Shown one piece after another: positions 34,970-47,530 of a stretch of 64,000 bases of DNA (positions are counted from its first letter, which is position 1; each line of letters starts with the position of its first letter). Source of the stretch: Glossina fuscipes (Eukaryota; Arthropoda; Insecta; Diptera; Glossinidae); assembly GCF_014805625.2 (NCBI RefSeq), contig NW_023998651.1, forward strand, positions 206,260-270,259. The letters run 5' to 3'. The position numbers and the translations under genes are program-made. The notes below the pieces were generated by a model. It was not told where the DNA came from and made no database searches. It was given only the letters and a program-made list of their open reading frames with translations.

Positions 34970-35650
34970 ATTACTTTTTTTTCGTGATCTTTTCTTTCAT
35001 GAAAAGTCTAATTCTAAAATATATGCCTATCCCAAGTAAATCACGGTGTATTTATTACATTTCAAATATGATCATAAAGTTTCTTTAATGTGTTACTGGC
35101 CTTGGTAAATCTTAAGTATGATAACAGATTAAAAGAACGAGGCGTTTATTCTTTTATTTGGTTTAAGACCTCTGGTCTGTAACTTTTGTAAAACCGCTTT
35201 TAATGATTTAATATGTCCCCAATACCTTCTGACAATTGTTATGTCATCCTGATAAATAACAATATTGGGAATATCACATAACAAATTTGCAACATGGTTG
35301 CCACCCTATTAATGCCAACGGTGGGCGTTTTACATTTAGTGTGCCCGTAGGCATGCTACAAGCGCAAAGCATTTGAGATCGGTCATCTAAATCAAGTTGA
35401 TGGATAGATCAATTTTAGTGAAATTGTAGTGCCTCCTAAAGATGCGAATATTGCGCCAATGCGTGGCAGTGTGTATTTGAAGGCCACGAACTGTTTGTTA
35501 AGGGTGAGTTTACAGTTGCCTCGCCTCCATTTTCTTACAAACTTAATGTCAAAACTGTACTCCAATCTGAATTATCTGCAGACTCTCCAACACCTAATTC
35601 GATTAACTCATTTAGCTTTTGCTCCATTTTTCTTTAAATACGGAGGAAGT
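34970..35650 (-). pseudogene. Gypsy reverse transcriptase N-terminal half (relic X)
   Basis: Pieces in two or three frames spell the RT palm: an ELGV segment with DNSDWST near 35550, a TLPRIGAIFASLGG stretch near 35430, a DDRSQMLCA piece near 35370, and IVIYQDDITIV near 35250. YQDD is the catalytic box and is intact. The 90-codon plus frame at 35429-35701 is only its shadow. Confidence 0.7.
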
Positions 35651-35752
35651 GCATGCTGCTATAACACGTGCACTGTCAATTTTAGTGGCGATGTGAATTA
35701 ACCATGAGATTCTTATACAATTCTAAAAAACTAACTATCGAAACTTAATTTA

Positions 35753-36472
35753 CTATACCAAATTTAAAGTCGATTTAGCCTTCAATTTTAACCGACAAAC
35801 TGAGCCAATGTGGCCTATCTTACCACAGACATAGCATGGGTAGTTGCTGAAATCAAAATTTTTTGCAGTGTTTGAATGATTTATTTTCTTTGTTCGGTTT
35901 CTTCTCATTATCATTTTTCCCTTTGTTCCTCGTATATTTATTAAAGCTCGATTTATTAACGCAATTAGCATGGTTGTCGTCATTATTAGCATTAGATGAT
36001 ATCTTCGCTTTGATTATTAAGAGTTTTTTTAATGTAATATGAAGAATAAGTGTATCGTGCTTTTCACACCACTTGATGAAATTCTCACCAAATTTGCAGT
36101 ACAATGATAATTTTTTTATTCTGGCGAACCATTCAACTACTGTGTCGTTATCCCTTTTTGCCGCGTTGTGAAAGCTATTTATTCTCGATAAATGATTGTA
36201 GGTAAAATATAATAGGCGCTTCGAATTTCACAGAGCTTTTTTTGTTAACAGGGAATTGTAGACTGCACAAACTGAGTTGTAAGGAATAAGCAGCAATTAC
36301 AATAAATTTAATTGGCTTTCTTGGCATTATCTTTTTGGTGATGTATTTCACAAAAATAAATGTCCAACTACTGTTTCCAAATTTTCCACTCTTCTTTGGT
36401 GGAGATAATTCTACTAAGCTTGTTGCGTTAAAAAATTAATAGTTGTGAAATATTCTCATTCTTCGCAGCCAT
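35753..36472 (-). pseudogene. Gypsy gag with CCHC knuckle (relic X)
   Basis: The ATG at 36472 begins MAAKNENISQLL. Further on are EEWKIWKQ, then VVEWFARIKKLSLYCKFGEN near 36060-36150, a pattern of Mag-like gag proteins. A lysine/asparagine-rich stretch leads to the knuckle CYVCGKIGHIGSVC at about 35785-35830. Several frame changes break it. In the family this protein forms the particle and its knuckle binds RNA. Confidence 0.65.
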
Positions 36473-36479
36473 TTCGATT

Positions 36480-38490
36480 TTTTTTAAATATATTTGTACT
36501 TAATTTACGTAAAAATTATATAAACTTAATTTTTCTCGTCGCTAATTTGCAATGTGCCGTGTATCAATTTAATTTATCAGTTTTCATTTTGTTACTACAC
36601 ATGTGCAAAATTGTCATTTACAAACTTTCAAATTACGTTTAAGATATCATTCATGTTCATACTGTCAAAACTAAAACCATGTGGTAATTGCGATACAGAG
36701 GTTAACGAACTGCGTGTGTTTCCTTGCTGAATTTGTATTTGTCATTTAAGATTTTCTACAGGCATAATAATTTTATTATTTAAAAAATTATTATTTAAAG
36801 GCTTTTATTAAGCCTGAGTTTATCCTTAATCCTTACGAATCATTAAGAGTTAATTAAGACATTTGTATTAGGCAAAGCTGCCAATTGAAATAAGGGAACG
36901 ACGATCACCTTGAAAGCGGAGACGCCTACAAGAGATTGGATTAGAAAACCTCAATAAGAATACAACATTGCGGTAAGGATGGCGCATAGCATGTCTGTTT
37001 TACGTTAAATAAAATTGTAACACGTCTGGGTCCATAGTCTTGTAATAAAAAAAGGTCAGACCTTTAGATATCTATGTTACACACCTTAATTGCAAATTTT
37101 TTATTGAGAAAGTATAATCACCCTGATTGTATTTCAGAAATTCTGGATATACGAGAAGTAGCACGTACCACTAATATCCATTGAGCTTCCAATTTAAAAA
37201 ATTTACCGGCGCAATTAATACAGGAGGTAATTACGTATATTTCGATTAACTTTTGTTTGCGTTTTGTGAGTGTTTTGTGATTCATGCTGAACAAAGTAGC
37301 GAATAGAATTCAAAATACATTACAAGTACAAAGTAGAGTACAAACTGCAGTTTGAAGTTTTTTGTACAAAAAACGTGGGTGTCCAAGTTTCATAAAGATT
37401 CATTACATAAAATTAAAATATATAATTTGCAACATACTAAATAAGCTTCAATTGTTATGAGCTGCTGCTGCACGGCGTATTAAGGAATTTTTATTAAGTC
37501 GTGTTAAGGTTTTTATTGACAACGTTTTGTTTTCTTCGTTATTACAGGGATTTTGTGGAAAAATCATATTATGCTTGAAACATCAATCATATGGTTTTGT
37601 GCTGTTTTCGTGAAGAGATGTAAGTATCGCTGGACTTATTTGGTTCTACACGTTATCTCTACGTATTTAGCGCAGATTAATTTTTTTTTTTTTTCGTTGT
37701 TTGTTGAATTTCTTTCTTAGCAAGTATGTTGTTAATTTCTCACCGAAGAAATGCTTTAATTCATAAGGACTGTGTCAGTTGACTTAACCGATTTGTCAAT
37801 CATATTCGAGCAGAGGTATGGAGTAGGGGAAGATTGCACATCTTCTGTCTGCTGACCGTAGAAAATCTGATAATGTCCGTTGAGGAGCCCACTAGGCTTA
37901 GCTCTTAAGATGATCGTCCGAACGGATTGATGATAATAAGCGATAGGCCAATATGTAAAGTTATAATTGTATGGTGTTAATTTGAATATAAATTTTTATT
38001 TTGTTAAGCCGTCGGTTTACATTCTTATATATATCGCTGTTGTGCCCGTGAAAAACAAGAAAGAAAAAATTTTAAAATATTGGCAACAAATTGCTTTCAC
38101 TCACAGTGTAACGCAGGCTGTATGGCCATCTACATATAAATAGAAACAATCAAGTTTATTTTGACGCTTCGTGAGTGCATAACGTATGCATTGTGTTTTC
38201 AGCTTAAGTTAGTCAATATTAAATTAATTCAAACTCAAAGTGTTTATAACAATATATAATTGAATTATAGGAAAACGACAAATAATAAAATAATATAGAA
38301 ATATGCTAATAATATAAAAATAGTGAATAAGAATAATATATATCTATAATATAAGATTTTATACGAAGTTTACTTGCTCCCAAGGTTCTTTCCCCACTGA
38401 CATCTATGTTTATATTTTTGTTTTATTCACATAAGTTCGTATTAACTGAACTATATACAATTTTAGTATACGCGTTTGCAATTTGGTTTT
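36480..38490. other. AT-rich sequence, possibly element flanks
   Basis: It lies between Gypsy relics X and Z, so LTRs may be hidden here. I could not match an LTR pair or primer-binding site. A palindrome, ttttttgtacaaaaaa, occurs near 37358. No gene was recognised. Confidence 0.35.
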
Positions 38491-38499
38491 TATTCACAT

Positions 38500-39800
38500 T
38501 TGTATCTTGATATTGAATTTGTTCTATTCCTTCTCTTATAAGCTGACGGTTACTCCTGTATAAACCAACGCACCTATAACCACCTAGCCTATAATAAAAA
38601 GGACGTGTTCTTCTATGGTTTTTTTTAGTGGTTTTGGTTCATGTAGTAGAGTAAGTAAATTTTACATTACGCATTCTTTTGCAATGTAAGAGTGCGCTGT
38701 AAGAATCACTATGGATTTCTTCAGCTTTAGTAAGTAATTTTGTAGCTATTTGAATTGATTGTTTCGTCAAATCACTAGATCTGAGAAGATAAGGGTTTGA
38801 TATTGTATGTGCAATACCCAAATTACTATAGAATAATTTAAACTCATTTATATAAAATTATGGATCATTATCAAAGACTAAAATAAATTAAATGCAGAGT
38901 CTGGCAAAAATAGTAAGTAATAGTTTGTATGGTAGAACATCCAACACTTAATAATTCAATTTTAATGAATTCGGAGTAATGATCAACCATAAGCTAATGT
39001 TATTTACTACTGAATTCGAATGTATCACAGCCTAATTTGAACCAAGGCATATTTCCACAATAATTTGTGATCTTGGGTTGGAATTTTTGAATATAGCACA
39101 TATTTCGCAACTTAATATAGTACTTAAAATATCCGTGCATATATTTGGGCGAAAAACTGTTTGTCGGACAAGGCTTTTTCGTCGCTGTATTCCCACATTG
39201 TCCTCATGCAATAGTTGTAGTATTTTATGTCGCAAACTGTTTGGGATCAATGACTGTGTATTTTTTAATATATTATGAATAGAAAAAGTAAAATAAAATA
39301 TTAAAAAATAAAGTAAAATACGGAATAATGTTAATTTCGACTTGTTATTTCTTATCAGACCTACCTCTTGTTTATATAATCTTGCTCTTTTTTACATATC
39401 AAACGTTTTATGATTTCGTTTTTATTTCGTTCAATATATGGAGAGAAGTAACTATTTGTGACAAAAGCGTAGCGTAAATCTTTGGAGTCTTGTCGGTATT
39501 TCATGCAAAGGTTTGTGGATGGTTTATGATATGTATCTACAAAGATATCTTGCCTAAAAATGTATCGGTGAAATTTAATGCAACCATATGTATTGCCAAC
39601 TAAGTCTTTTTCAATTTGAGCGTTGTTTCGCTAAATTACGTTGAAGATGTTCATGCATGATAAAGGCACATGCCAATTTTCGAAATTTCGTTTATAAATT
39701 CGATCCTAATGCCATTGAGCGTCAGTTTTAAGTAGATCGCTTAAATTTTTTATTTTTTGTGGATTACTTTGAAGTAAATGGTTGACGATTTCTTATAGGT
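38500..39800 (-). mobile_element. Ty3/Gypsy relic Z (RT end, RNase H, integrase)
   Basis: Minus-strand pieces in order: an RT-end trace (about 39790-39690), RNase H with NAQIEKDLVGNTYGCIKFHR and a DTYHKPS box (about 39640-39520), the integrase HHCC-type finger at 39250-39032 (LRHKILQLLHEDNVGIQR, CEICAI), and the integrase core at about 38990-38639 with VDHYSEF, a DNDP site and SNLGIAHTISNPY. A C-terminal tail continues to about 38500. It is broken by stops and frameshifts, and gag and most of RT are absent. Confidence 0.75.
39032..39250 (-). pseudogene. Gypsy integrase zinc-binding domain (relic Z)
   Basis: A 72-codon open piece reads IPNSLRHKILQLLHEDNVGI then CEICAIFKN. The family pattern is H..H...C..C; here the second histidine is N, so zinc binding would be impaired. 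Confidence 0.72.
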
Positions 39801-39809
39801 TGACCTATT

Positions 39810-40685
39810 CGCCATATTTGACACGACTCTATAAAAACATTAACATCGTTAAATAAATAAGTCGCAGATTTTGGCAAATTTAAATCCTCGCTTTTCCAAT
39901 TTTGCTTTTTTTAGTGTACGCAAATGTTTTGAAGCTTTGTACAAACATTTGGGATGCTTCCAATTTTTTTGGATTACATGTGCACTTACAGAACATTCAC
40001 AATTCACTGCCCGAAGGTATTGTACGCCATATTTGAAAATAGTTAAATGCAGAAAAAAATGTAAGTTGTGGCCATAATAATATTAACAGAAATATATATT
40101 AACAATTACTAAGTTAAATAGATAGACAATTTACATTTATAACAGTGTACTTATATTATATGTATATGTATACATACACACATACCTTTTATACATAGTA
40201 CCAATCACATAGATTAAGATATTAATAATTAGTTAAAATCAAATTTAAAGGAAAAATTCAATTTTTCTTTTTATAGCACTTTATTATCATTACTATCGTT
40301 TCTGCTATTATTATATTAGATATTTGCAAAAATTGTCATCAGCAATCTTGTAACGTCCGCGTGTATGTGAGTAGGAGATTTCCGTCAGTCGGCTTTGTTC
40401 CTGCACTTCACAAATAGAATAGAGTAATTCGTAATAACGGAATTCCGTTAGTTAAGTTCTGTTTTCGTAATTCTCCGCTTACATAGTAGCACTATCTAGA
40501 GAGAGAATTATGGAAAGAAAACAAAGTCTGAAGCCCGTCTCTATCCCATAAGTGTAGTTTCTTTGAAATGAAATTAGCGTGGAGGAGTCGAAGTGTATCA
40601 TCGCGAGAGGTTGGACGTCGGCAGAGAAGAAAACCCTCAGGCAGAACCCACCCTTACGTGTTAGAAATCAGGTCATTACTTTATA
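39810..40685. other. No assigned feature
   Basis: AT-rich to 40340, then less AT-rich (40340-40690) with gagagag and gaattccgttagttaag motifs. It could be an LTR or a 5' region of another relic, but no partner copy was found in the window. Confidence 0.3.
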
Positions 40686-40689
40686 GCCT

Positions 40690-41230
40690 CAAATCTGACG
40701 CACTTTGTTCTCATTTTTATGGGTGCCCAGCTACATGAACATTCTTGACAACACCACTGCAGGTATAATTGCATCTTCGATACCATCTCATTTTAATGAT
40801 CGTGGTCTGATTTCTACAGATTTGAGGGCAATCGACAAAAAACTTTCCGTTTTTCTTGGCAACAGCAATGGAACAATTCACCTTATGATCGTCACGCTAT
40901 TATACGCTCTCTTTCCACAAATAAATAAAACTCCTTGGTTTGTCACTAGCGGACTTAGGCGTGATATTATTTGCCTTATTAACAAGCTGACGTTTAATCA
41001 GAGGAGATGTAATAATCATCTATTCAAAATTAACATAGTGTATTCACTTTATGTACAAGTGAGGCCTTACAATATCCTGATCAAATCCTATTTATCTTTT
41101 CGGTGGTGCCACCTCTACTCGCCATTCCACATTTAGCGAATTGTGTGTATGTGGTCTTCATCACAGCAGCATTCTTCGCATTTTGTGTTCTCACAGTTTA
41201 ACAACTTACTTCGCAATCTTTTCTTTTGTT
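40690..41230 (+). mobile_element. 5'-truncated non-LTR retrotransposon (RNase H end)
   Basis: The 143-codon frame 40705-41136 begins FSFLWVPSYMNILDN, the RNase H WVPSH.GI.GN block with the catalytic-region histidine and acidic residues decayed, and continues with ICLINKLTFNQRRCNNHLF. A shifted frame then has LCVCGLHH and HSL, the cysteine/histidine tail seen after RNase H in I-group elements. No upstream RT is present, consistent with 5' truncation. It is not the same family as copies A and B. Confidence 0.6.
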
Positions 41231-41439
41231 AAATCATGTCACCAATAAATATGAGCGTTTATAACCAAATTTTGAATCTATTCTCTTTTACACTTTTTTT
41301 ACTTTCGCACTTATCAATTGTTTCATATGAGACTTCTGTTCTATCCTACGTGGCGGACGAGTAATACGGATGTTTTAATAAAAATTAAAAAAAAAATAAC
41401 GGGACGGACGAATAACACACAAAATTCAAAATACTCTAA

Positions 41440-41838
41440 TTAAATCAATAATATATATTGTATTTAACTCCAACTTTACTAAGGCTCAAATAAAGAACTC
41501 TGGGTTCACATTGGTTTTTTTCTACATATCTTAGCGAATTTTCGAAAATCTATCATGTTTCTCAGCAGTACTCCATTTCGTGGAGTCCGCATTGGAACTA
41601 AATCGAGGCATTGTTGTCATCTGTGCTATCAGCTATTATATCAGTGTCACTGCATAGACGAGCATGTCAGATGTAAAGATTGGGTACAAGATTGGTCCCA
41701 ACACACTATCATGAGGTACCCCAACTTCAATATGACAAATTTCTGAAAAAGCTCCATTTACTTCTACGTAGCATGGGCTATCACTAAAATACGTTTGTAG
41801 AATTAGATAAAATGTTTTAGAAGAAGTTTTTCAAGTTT
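41440..41838 (-). pseudogene. Jockey-clade RT C-terminal segment
   Basis: The frame includes YFSDSPCYVEVNGAFSEICH and GVPHDSVLGPILYPIF (PQGS decayed to PHDS), a weak ADD-like STDDNN, then VLYLSLSKVGVKYN near 41450. This order is that of Jockey RT after motif A. Confidence 0.65.
41831..41838. repeat. Target-site duplication, left copy
   Basis: AAGTTTAT directly before I-like copy B. The same eight bases occur at 45888-45895 directly after its TAA tail. Confidence 0.7.
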
Positions 41839-42199
41839 ATCATCAAACAATAATACAAATAAAACTAAGAAACTTTCGTAGTCGACTTGTGTTCTGAGTA
41901 GTGCGTCTTTTCCTCTCGTCGACGATTTTTTTGATTTTGGTCTTTTCGTATATATGGCTTGTCTCTTTTTAGTTTTTTTGTTAAGCTGGTTATCGCGGGT
42001 ACAGTGTGCGTTTGTTTTCTTATATTAAAAATATATAAATAATAACAGAATTAAAAAAAAAAATTGATAACAATTGACAATTGAAGTTCTCCACTATTTA
42101 GTAGTTCCTTATCTTTTCTAGTGATTGGTTTCTTTGTCCTAAATTACTAAATAATAAACTGACAATAAAAAGACATTATAGCCCGGGGGCCGCCAGATA

Positions 42200-43489
42200 A
42201 AAACACAAATGAGTTTCATTTATTAACGCACAAATCACCACAAAGACAAAAAAATTAATAATTCGTACTTTCCGGTATCGCCAATCAGTGCCATCATTCC
42301 AATTGACAAAAAATGTGTGATTACTGTTTCAACAGAGGCTAGCTTAACAATTTCGCAAATCTCTCCTTTCGTTATAAAAAAAAACCCCAAATGGTATTAC
42401 AACGTATATACGGCTCTGTCTCGACTCTACACGGTGGTAATTTACTTCTTCCCGCTGGTAATCCACGAGCAACAAGGAACTTCACAAACAAAATCACAAG
42501 CTAATTTGTGTACAAATTTCGCTGAACTACACAACGAATTTATGCCGGTTAAAGGCCTAATTTATGCTAGGTGTTTAAGACATGTATCGGAAAAAGAAAT
42601 AGTTCGCGAAATGAGCAATGAAGGTGTAACTGAAGTTTATAAATTTACTAAATTAAATGACGACTGAAAACTCGCTCCCCTACATGAAGGATAATTATGA
42701 CTTTTGAACGCTATGGGTTACCGCGAACTGTTTATGTGGCTTGGTACTAATGTAAAGTGGAACTCTACATTTCAAATTCCACCAGATGCAAAAACTGCCA
42801 ACGCCTGGGTCATATTGCAAAAATATGCAACAATGCGCCATCTTGTGCTAGCTGTGATCTTCCTACACATGCTGTAAGCTGTACCCCTTAGTTTCTGCAT
42901 AAATTGCAATGATCTACATTCTGCTTTAGACACACAATGATCACGTAATGTACAAATGCGTGAAATTCTAAAAATCAAAACAGAAAATGACTGTAGCATT
43001 GGCGAGGTGCGACGCAAGTACCGAGAAATAAATCCAAATGAAATCGGAGTAATTAAAAAAACTAATACCTACGCTGCCGTCGTCTTGCAAATCGACTTTA
43101 ATAAACCTCTAACTCCAATTTTTGTGAATGACAAACCTGTTCTATCATCAGCCAAAAACCATATTGAAAAACCGGATCTATCACCAGCCAAAAATAATAT
43201 TGACAACACCAAAGCAATAACAAATATAAAGCCTAATAAATTAAATACCACAGAGTCACTAGGTCTCAACTTCATTCAACATATTACAAGTTGTAATGAA
43301 TTTAATCTTTCATCCTTCAATCAGCCTTCAATTTCAAATTATTCACATGTGCCTGTTCGTTGCACTTCAAACCACCTCAGTACCGATTATTCTGCTGGTA
43401 AGAATGAATTATTCACGCAAAATTTCTATAGCGATATTGTCGACGAAAACGAACAACACTACATGACAACAGTCTTGGGACTGTTTTAG
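42200..43489 (+). pseudogene. ORF1 gag-like protein of I-like copy B
   Basis: Pieces from about 42217 on (opening MSFIY then a stop) include ITVSTEASLTISQISPFV, a VREMSNEGVTEVYKFTKLND stretch, and knuckles RCKNCQRLGHIAKICNN and CASCDLPTHAVSC near 42785-42890, better preserved than in copy A. The C-terminal frame 42956-43489 keeps the ORF1 tail that copy A has lost to frameshifts and the hairpin repeat. It then runs into endonuclease sequence through a deletion. Confidence 0.72.
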
Positions 43490-45780
43490 AGAAAGCATCA
43501 TTCAAAGCAATCTCTGCATTTTAAAAGATGGAAGACCAACGCATTTTTCAACTCATGATGCCATATTGATTTAAATTGTTGCTCTCCTTCAGGTCTTCCT
43601 TTGATTGCCTTGTCTATCTGTGATGATTTTTATAATAGTGACCACTTTCCCATCATAATGGGTCTTAACCTTTCAAACTCTCCGTTTACTCCGGCAAAAC
43701 AAGTTATATTTGAAAGGATGTTCCCACAGCTGCTTATTTCTCTATTCCGCAAACGATAGATTTTTAAACGAGCGGGGCCTTCTTTTGTTATTAAGAAAAA
43801 ACCAAATTGATTTATGGTACAGCTTTAGAAGATGTAATCATGATCATTTGTTATTATATAAGATGGCCAATGCTCTATTCAGGAAGATATTACGAAAATC
43901 GAGTTTTGAACTTTTTTCGAAAATAACTCACAGAACCACATTATTCGAAATTTCTGCCATCTGCCCTCCCAATAAAACTTTAAACAGATGATGAGATTTC
44001 TAATTATTTTAGAAATACAGCAACTTCCCCAGCGCCTTCATCGAAAATAAAAAATGTCCAAAATTGATTACAAAACATTAACTTGGCTTCAAGAGGGATA
44101 GAGGATGCACCGACGCCTTTTACATATTTATTATATTACAAGCAAACCAATTTCTGAACGGAATCATGTAGCAATTCTTTCAGTTGATTTCGAAAAAACA
44201 TTTAAGAGAGTTGGTCTTCATGTTATTTTAAGCCTCATCAAATCACGGACTGTTTGACCAAAATTCTTCAACTACATCAAATCATTCGTGTCGCATCGAC
44301 GCTTTAAAGTTAGAGTTAACGATTATTTCTCTGATTCTTTTCCACTAATGAATGGCATTCCACAAGCATCTCCTCTTTCTGTCACCCTTTTTCACATCGC
44401 TTCCAATGAAATTAATAAAGTTCGGCCTTATGCCGAGAATTGAACATTGTCTCTACGCGGACGATGTATATTATCTAAGAAAAGAAAAAGATAACACTAA
44501 AACAGTCAACATCCCCGAATCTATTGTACGCGTGATTTCCACGCGGGCAAATTCTTCATGCTCTAAAATTTCAATACAAAAATCAAAAAATAATGCACGT
44601 CTGTCGAAAGCAGATATGTGATGCAGAAAATCGGTTGATGCATATGAATAACTTACCAGTGCAAAATGTATAGACCCTCAACGTTCTCGAGCTCACGTTT
44701 TCTAACAAATATTGTCGGAGTTTGAATAAAAAATTCCATTTCAATAAAGGTGAATTTCGTACAAAGCGTTGCTTGGAAAAGTCATGAGCACATTAACATT
44801 ATTGCTTAGATTCCCAAAATGCTTATTTTAGCAAGATCAACTATGGTTCGATAATTTATGGCAATAACTACAAACCTAATATTAACATCCTTAAACCGGT
44901 CCATCTTAGAGCAAGTTGATATGCTTTCCGCACGACGCTCATCGACAATATTATAATTGATACTGTTTTCTAGCTTTAGAAAATAGACTTTATAAGTTAA
45001 AAGCTAGAATCGTCCCAAAGTTTTTTAATTGAAACAAATCTTTTCTCGGTGAATATGTGAAAAAGATTATTGTTGCCAAGCTAATTCGAAAGTCACCATC
45101 CGCAATTGACTACTGCATTGTGTCGAGAACCAATTAAATATTCCTTTAAAAATTTCCGTAATTTGTGTCTTAAGCCTCCATGAATTTTGAAAGACTATCC
45201 TTTTGACATTTTGCTGTGTATATACAAGAAAGTAGGCAATCCAAATTCTAATTCTTCCGGAATCTAATTGCTGAAAAAACCCAAATACTGGAGACTAACG
45301 GTTGAAGTCTTTTATATATTGATTTTTTAAAATCCGTTAGTCTGCCATCTGCTTATGCCGTGGTAGATGCTTCAGGGCAGGTTCTTCTTAATCACATATT
45401 CCGCGAAAGTGCTTCAACTTCCACAACCGAAGTCAGAGCAATATTTCACGGTACGAGCTTTTCTAATAAAGATAAACTCAAAACTGTCTTCAATTAACCC
45501 TCAATTCATTTCCCCTTTATATCCAACAGATATTGAGAAAATCAAGTTCAAAACATTTTCGAGAGTTTGCTTTGGCCATACAATTGCAACTCACCGATTG
45601 GTCTTAAAGAAGTCTTCTCTTTCAGTCTGCAATTGTAGACAAATTTTCACTATAAAGAACATTTTTTGTGATTGTCTTACCTTTTTAGAAGTATTGCATT
45701 TCGAGCAATTAATTCTATGGCCATCCTAAGACCAGCTATAGAACGCAATATCAATATAATATGTTACTTTATTAAAACTG
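43465..45780 (+). pseudogene. ORF2 remnants of I-like copy B
   Basis: The endonuclease is represented only by its end (ILKDGRPTHFSTH-like, SDHFP-like). RT follows: RKNQIDLWYSF and LLYKMANALFRK (43800-43890), SVDFEKTFKRVGL (44183), GIPQASPLS (44356), and EHCLYADDVYYL with YADD at 44454-44465. A thumb region is frameshifted (44850-45150). RNase H keeps a VVDAS-like start near 45360 but lacks the WVPSH block. A CNCRQIFTIKNIFCDC tail is near 45630-45680. Confidence 0.75.
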
Positions 45781-45887
45781 TAATGTTCTTTTCTAAAATA
45801 GAGCCGCTAGCGTGTGTTGCTAGTGCTCAATCATTTTATCTTTTCAGTGTAAGAGTTTATTTCACTAGTCTAAAATTATAATAATAA

Positions 45888-45895
45888 TAAGTTTA
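45888..45895. repeat. Target-site duplication, right copy
   Basis: AAGTTTAT following the (TAA)n tail of copy B. Removing the insert and one copy restores an uninterrupted Jockey reading frame. Confidence 0.7.
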
Positions 45896-45899
45896 TTTT

Positions 45900-46140
45900 A
45901 TAATTCGGTATGCTAGACTTTCTCAAAAGCTTGCTATACATCTAAAAATGTCTCTGAGCAATATTTTTTGTCTTCGAAAACATCTTGTATATAAGAAACT
46001 ATACGATGGCATTGTTCCATATTAAGTTTATTACAACAATTATTGATGAGAAATATTTTTTGAAATATTTTAGGGAATGTAACTAGCGAACTTATTGGAC
46101 ACGATGAACAACACTTTCTGGTTTTCTGGGTTTAGGCATC
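45900..46140 (-). pseudogene. Jockey-clade RT N-terminal segment
   Basis: Frames read a PISSLVTFPKIFQKI block and KKYCSETFLDV followed by QAFEKV near 45900-46100. This is RT up to motif A, whose aspartate is retained. The 3' continuation lies at 41838-41440 beyond the inserted I-like copy. Confidence 0.65.
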
Positions 46141-46951
46141 ATTATTTGCGTATTTCCATGGCGAAGGAAGGTGGAAGGTGGTTTAGTTTCAAGACAGATT
46201 TGAATATTAGTGTAATGAAAACAGTTCCTCTTTTTCGTAAAGCCTGAACAACTTTTGCAGCAATACAATGGTATACCAGAGATATTTTGCAATTAAGTGT
46301 CATTATCTCTTCTCCAAGTCCAAGATAGGAGGCAATTAAAGAAATTTACTATTTTTGTGTCAGGACTATTATTTAAATCCTGAGGCTGGAAAGTTTTTAC
46401 AAATACAAAACAAATGCTTCTGCTTTGACTTTATCTGTTTTCTTTCATAAACTGTCTTCGTTTTTGAGAGGTATAGTTCGCTTTACTGAACGTTGTAAGT
46501 ACCTAGTGGCATTCCATAAGTAAAACTCATAATTTTTAGAAGCGCCAAGATTTTTTTACGAAGTTGTCGGCCTATTAATTTCTTATTTCTACCAAACGAA
46601 GTTTAAGACTCTTAAGTGCTTTGTTTGCATTGCATTACTCTTTTGGATTTATACTCGCCATGTAAATACTACTTAATCTTCGTTTGTTTTAACCATTGTT
46701 CTGATTTCAGTGGTTACGAAAAATTAGTTTTGATGAATGTGGTTCGTGTTACTAGGTGTTGATAAAAATCCAACTTCATGAATCAGATTATCAAATGTTT
46801 CCACAATATCTTGTAATTCGAATGCTAATTTAAGTGATACGTTTAGATTAATGTTTCTATTTAGCCAAGTAGTAAACATTTTAAAATCAGTCTTATTGTT
46901 AAGATTGTTATATTTTTTTAAATTGACAATGAAGAAAAGTATTCAAGTTTA

Positions 46952-47530
46952 CTACAAGAGGTGTGTGGTCAGAGGTAAGTTCCAGTCAGTTATTTGAAGC
47001 ACATTGCTGGGTATTACAAGATATACTATCAAATGCAGTAAACCGAGTATTTTTGATAGGTCTGTCGGCCAACACGTAGGACTACCTATAGTAAATATTA
47101 AATAATTGTTGTTATTTATGCATTTGCATAGTTCTCTGCTTTCAGTCAGTGTGTCTTTACAGCGCCCATTGATGTTTGGCTTTGAAGTCATCCCCAATAA
47201 AAAATCTTGGTCCAATAAATTTTGAAATGTTTGGAATTTTACAGAAAATCGCAGTGGACAATATATAGCGCCTATCGAGATTTTTATTGAGTCACAAATA
47301 AACTTCACATCGCATTTTAATGAAAACTTTATTAATATTGCTACTCCGGCATGGCTCTAGATGATCAGAATTTACTAAATTGTAATTTTTTACTTTAAAA
47401 AATAATGCCGTAGTAAAACGAGCCTCTAGAGAAATATCAATAAAATTATTTTTAAGAAATAAATCAATTTCTTAAATGTGGTTGGGAAGACCATTGGCGT
47501 TCCATATTACTATTCTCAGATTTAGCTGCA
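46952..47530 (-). pseudogene. Jockey-clade endonuclease domain
   Basis: An N-terminal piece near 47520 reads RIVIWNANGLPNHI. The open frame 47308-46952 continues with ISIGAIYCPLRFSVKFQTFQ, GRCKDTLTESR and GSPTCWPTDLSKI, the Jockey endonuclease pattern. The GDYNAKH catalytic segment is corrupted (LGMTSKPNIN), so the nuclease is dead. A linker typical of Jockey ORF2 follows at about 46900-46740. Confidence 0.75.

Larger units (their letters stand above)
31920..36472 (-). mobile_element. Ty3/Gypsy relic X, gag to integrase in order
   Basis: Most domains of one Mag-like Gypsy element lie in order on the minus strand. Gag starts at an ATG on 36472 and ends with a CCHC knuckle near 35790. RT N-terminal half is at about 35650-34970 with VIYQDDITIV. 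RT end and RNase H are at 33975-33610 with YYYSKFIQSF and LITDASNNA. The integrase core is at 32640-32430 with RMHIDYADPIDNNYILLAVD, and its C-terminal part runs to about 31920. About 1 kb of unrelated sequence (33985-34960) splits RT. A protease was not recognised. Stops and frameshifts are frequent. No LTRs were delimited. Confidence 0.75.
41839..45887 (+). mobile_element. I-factor-like retrotransposon, copy B, with internal deletions
   Basis: Same family as copy A, inserted in the Jockey element. The 5' end reads CATCAAAC. The 5' region shares words such as cgcgg.tac and ttttctagtga with copy A. ORF1 has knuckles; RT has PQ.SPLS and an intact YADD. A 3' TAA tail ends at about 45888. It is 1.5 kb shorter than copy A because of at least two deletions: one joins ORF1 to the second half of the endonuclease (near 43460), and one removes the C-terminal part of RNase H (near 45490). 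Being flanked by a perfect duplication, it is a true full-ended insertion rather than a truncated one. Confidence 0.85.

Noticed and set aside
35429..35701. 90-codon plus frame
   Set aside because: It is the antisense shadow of the Gypsy RT of relic X.
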